Source of the DNA: Rachicladosporium sp. CCFEE 5018
Taxonomy: Eukaryota; Ascomycota; Dothideomycetes; Cladosporiales; Cladosporiaceae
DNA: 64,000 nucleotides
Direction: 5' to 3'
Assembly: GCA_002077045.2 (NCBI GenBank)
Contig: KZ111188.1
Span: 1 to 64,000 of the forward strand
The position numbers were made by a program, and so were the translations under genes. This document shows, piece after piece, positions 61,654 through 64,000 of the stretch. Numbering within the stretch: position 1 is the stretch's first letter; each line of letters starts with the position of its first letter. The notes under the pieces were generated by a model that saw only the letters and a program-made list of their open reading frames with translations, was not told the origin of the DNA and did not search any database.

Positions 61654-62610
61654 TCATGTCGACTTCTCCACATGCTTTCCGTCCTTGGTATCCTTGATGT
61701 CCACCGCGGGCGTCCCATCATGCACAACCTTCGTCTCGACCGCATCGCCGCTGAGCTTGCCCTTGAAGTCGTCCACAGACATGGGCTTGTTGGTCGTCAC
61801 GCCGTGGTCCTCGGAGACCTCGTGGTGCTTCTCCTTGATGGGGATGATCTTGTGAACTACCTCCTTCTCCACGACGTCTGAATAACAAGGTCAGCGAACG
61901 CGACATGGGGACTTGGTCTTAGCGGGACCGTCACATACCCTTCTCGATCACCGGCTGGATGGTCTCATGCAGGTGGTGGTGCACGTGCTCGCCCTCAACC
62001 GTCTTCTCCTTGACCTTCTGCTCAACCTCATTCACCTCCTTGGTGTCCTTGAAGCCAGCTTGTTGCTGGTCGAGCTTCGCCTTGACGGCTGCACTGTCGT
62101 CGTGCTCGACCTCCTTGTACTGTGTGGCTTCGGTCTCGGTCTTATGCTTCTCGGGGAGTGTCTCGCTGTCCTTTAGGGGCTGGACGGTGGTGTGGTCTGT
62201 CATTCCGTTAGTCTCACTCCTGCTGCTGCCCGCTCCGCCAGTAGATCATGTGATCGACACTTACAATGGTCCTGATGCCTCTCCTTCTCAATCACCTTCT
62301 GCTCGCGCTCCTCATGGATCTTGGTCTTGTGCTCATGCTCAACGGCGGCCGCAACCTCCTGATCGACGGTGGTATCGGTCGTGCCGGCTTGCTTGCTAGT
62401 CACAGTCGTCAGCTCAAGATTAGAAGGAGCCTTGGCCGCTGTTTGTGCCAGAGGCGACTTCTCTGCAGGAGCTGACGACTCTACTGAGGTCATCGTCTCC
62501 GTTGGAGCCGATGCATCTGTGAGAGCAGCAACTGGAGCTTGTGGCTCGGAGGAGGAGGAGTCTTTGCTGCCGTACAGGAAGTTGTTGATGGCTATTGAAG
62601 CGGACTCCAT
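61654..62610 (-). CDS. Allergen-like His/Glu/Lys-rich stress protein
   Basis: Three exons (62610-62265, 62196-61939, 61877-61654; introns of 68 and 61 nt) encode 275 aa. Spliced text gives HEEREQKVIEKERHQDHYHT, TVQPLKDSETLPEKHKTE, VHHHLHETIQPVIEKDVVEK and VVHKIIPIKEKHHEVSEDHG, followed by MSVDDFKGKLSGDAVE. The HxDHYHTTVQP and HHHxHETxQPVxEK repeats are typical of a fungal family annotated as putative allergens, highly charged and probably unfolded or helical, soluble in the cytoplasm and often stress-induced. Two intron joins are confirmed by the motif DH|YHTTVQP and EK|DVVEKE. Molecular function unknown. Confidence 0.86.
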
Positions 62611-63410
62611 TCTGGCGACTTGCTGTGGGTTTGTTTGGAAAGGTCTGGGTTGAATAGAAGATCTTGAGACGAGAGACGTGTTTGAAGACAATAGACAGAA
62701 AATCGAAATCAATGTAAGGCAGTTACCTTTGCACAGCAGCAGCGCTGTATATGCACCATCCCTCCTTCCCCTACCTCATACCCACAACAAGCACTGCGTC
62801 ATGCCATAGCGGGGCGACAAACGAATTTCGGTCACGTATGCCATTTGGATCTCGTTCGTCTAGGCTCTCGCAGCAGCCTAGCTCGACTTGTGTCCCACGA
62901 ACCAGTTCGGCGGACCGCAGCAGCGCGAAGAATACGCGTGAGGTGAGCTGCTCACTGGCTGTGGCTGAGGTAGAGTTCACTGCTAGAGCGAGTGGCGCGT
63001 CACTGAGCATGTGATCGTCAGATTCGTAGTGTGTGCTTTTCAAATGCTGTCAAAGCGGAGCCCTGGCCGAGGATCAAGTGTTGAAGGACGGACAGGAGAG
63101 TGTCTGCTCAAGGCTTTGGCAAAGATCTGGAGTCGGACCCGTAGCTACGAGAAGTCGAATTGTTGAAGTAGCCGAGAGAAAGCTGTTCTTTCGAATCCCG
63201 ACGCCATTTGTCGACTGTGGGAGACATGAGACAGCACCAAAATGCATGTCATCAATGGACGAAGTCAAAATCGATGGCGTCGAAGTGTGGCGTCAGAACC
63301 TGGCTGTGCTCGTCATGCGAAAATAAGGTTCATTCTCAAGTATGCCCGACATGCCCCGACAATTACGTTCAAGTCGTGTGACTGTGAGGAACAGCATGGT
63401 ATCTATGCGT
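62611..63410. other. Intergenic region, no recognised gene
   Basis: 0.8 kb upstream of the allergen-like gene and downstream of MET1. A minus-strand frame at 62771-63043 (no ATG) and a plus-strand frame at 63033-63326 overlap; neither has family features. Confidence 0.35.
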
Positions 63411-64000
63411 CTATACAGTAACCACCTGCCCAGCGCTCAGCATGGGATCACCACTTTCATCCAATCCAGGCGTAATGAGGCGATCTCGCAACGCATCTAA
63501 GCCCTTGCGTCCCTCTCCAAGACTGTCCAGCTCCTCCAACCCCGTGAAACCCTCTTCCACTACCCATTTCTGGGGTGACTTCTCGAGGACTTCGCAAGCG
63601 TGGCCGACGACCAGCAGTCCTGGAGGTCTACTGCCTTCCTCTTCAACGGCAGCGGTGACGTACTCGAGTGTCGAACGAATGACTCGCTGATCCGGGCAGG
63701 AGGCGCGCTCAATGACAGCGCAAGGCGTCGATGCGGGCCAAGGTGCACTCTTGTGCTCTAGCAGACTATCGCGGAGTGCTGTGAGCCTGTGCAGAGCCAT
63801 GAGAAACACCACGGTCTGGTTGGGAAGGTAGTCAGGCGGACTAGGAGCAGCTCCTTTGCGACCTGTGCCTGTACAGACCAGCACCTGATCGCTGACTGCT
63901 CGGTGCGTGACCGGTATTCGTGCAAAGAGAGGTGCGCTGAGTGAGCTCGTTATGCCAGGCAGGACTGTTGCGATGTAGCCATGCTTGCGAAAAAAAGCGA
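63411..64000 (-). CDS. MET1: Uroporphyrinogen-III C-methyltransferase, C-terminal part
   Basis: The frame is open from the window edge to a stop at 63411, about 196 residues. Starting near the edge it reads KHGYIATVLPGITSSLSAPL, FARIPVTHRAVSDQVLVCTG, TGRKGAAPSPPDYLPNQTVV, then LMALHRLTAL, CAVIERASCPDQRVIRSTLE and RPPGLLVVGHACEVLEKS. This is the tetrapyrrole (corrin/porphyrin) methylase fold of Met1/CobA, which makes precorrin-2 for sirohaem, the cofactor of sulfite reductase. The N-terminal part, including the Rossmann-like Met8/CysG region if present, lies beyond the window. Only the 3' end is annotated here. Confidence 0.92.
   Translation of the reverse strand, partial: AFFRKHGYIATVLPGITSSLSAPLFARIPVTHRAVSDQVLVCTGTGRKGAAPSPPDYLPNQTVVFLMALHRLTALRDSLLEHKSAPWPASTPCAVIERASCPDQRVIRSTLEYVTAAVEEEGSRPPGLLVVGHACEVLEKSPQKWVVEEGFTGLEELDSLGEGRKGLDALRDRLITPGLDESGDPMLSAGQVVTV

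Noticed and set aside
1..64000. CRISPR arrays, insertion sequences, tRNA or rRNA genes, transposon ends
   Set aside because: No regularly spaced repeats, no transposase or reverse transcriptase motifs and no cloverleaf or rRNA sequence were recognised; the window is eukaryotic.

Overview
The window is nuclear DNA of a filamentous ascomycete. Evidence: short spliceosomal introns (mostly 49-70 nt, GT...AG, with CTAAC/CTGAC-like branch sites), dense genes on both strands, and typical Pezizomycotina families (HET, GH64, DUF3074, Git3-type GPCR, DASH Spc19, fungal Rac). Gene content (F-box-like tandem paralogues, Ser/Thr-rich single-span proteins) suggests a dothideomycete, perhaps Capnodiales/Mycosphaerellales; this placement is inference. 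Base composition is mixed, with no AT-rich (RIP-like) block, no transposon, no rRNA or tRNA recognised and no CRISPR. One 100-N scaffold gap lies at 24166-24265.

Layout. 0-8 kb: an FSH1-type serine hydrolase, a DUF3074 protein with a 4-nt first coding exon, an HSL-like esterase, a protein that starts with a near-exact histone H3 tail, and a disordered protein. 8.9-18.7 kb: a truncated class II aldolase/adducin fragment abutting a DHA2 MFS transporter, an Rpd3-type histone deacetylase, a single-span surface protein, lipoyl-protein ligase LIP2 divergent from RNase P/MRP subunit POP7, and sorting nexin SNX3. 19-27 kb: phosphopantothenate-cysteine ligase CAB2, a disordered protein, a RING-like gene cut by the gap, and a two-CBM18 copper radical oxidase. 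28-37 kb: ribosomal protein eS4, aspartate-semialdehyde dehydrogenase HOM2, an RRM/zinc finger/G-patch RNA-binding protein, a 2.4-kb gene-poor stretch and a Git3-like GPCR.

37.5-41 kb holds three tandem F-box-like paralogues. 41-51 kb is housekeeping: DASH subunit SPC19 divergent from ATP18 (four tiny exons, easily missed by ORF calling), casein kinase I, RSM22 and RAC1. 51-64 kb is more accessory: a non-canonical septin with a long disordered N terminus, a HET-domain protein, a GH64 glucanase followed directly by a degraded piece of a second GH64 gene, a GPI-type surface protein, a broken BTB gene, an allergen-like repeat protein and the C-terminal part of MET1.

The genes do not form an obvious pathway cluster. 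The best candidates for undescribed biology are the H3-tail protein at 4554-5599 and the HxHxGxD-containing F-box-like family at 37.6-40.8 kb. Several loci show gene death in progress (aldolase fragment, GH64 fragment, BTB gene). Splice sites were read by eye and checked for frame and family fit; no alignment or database search was run.
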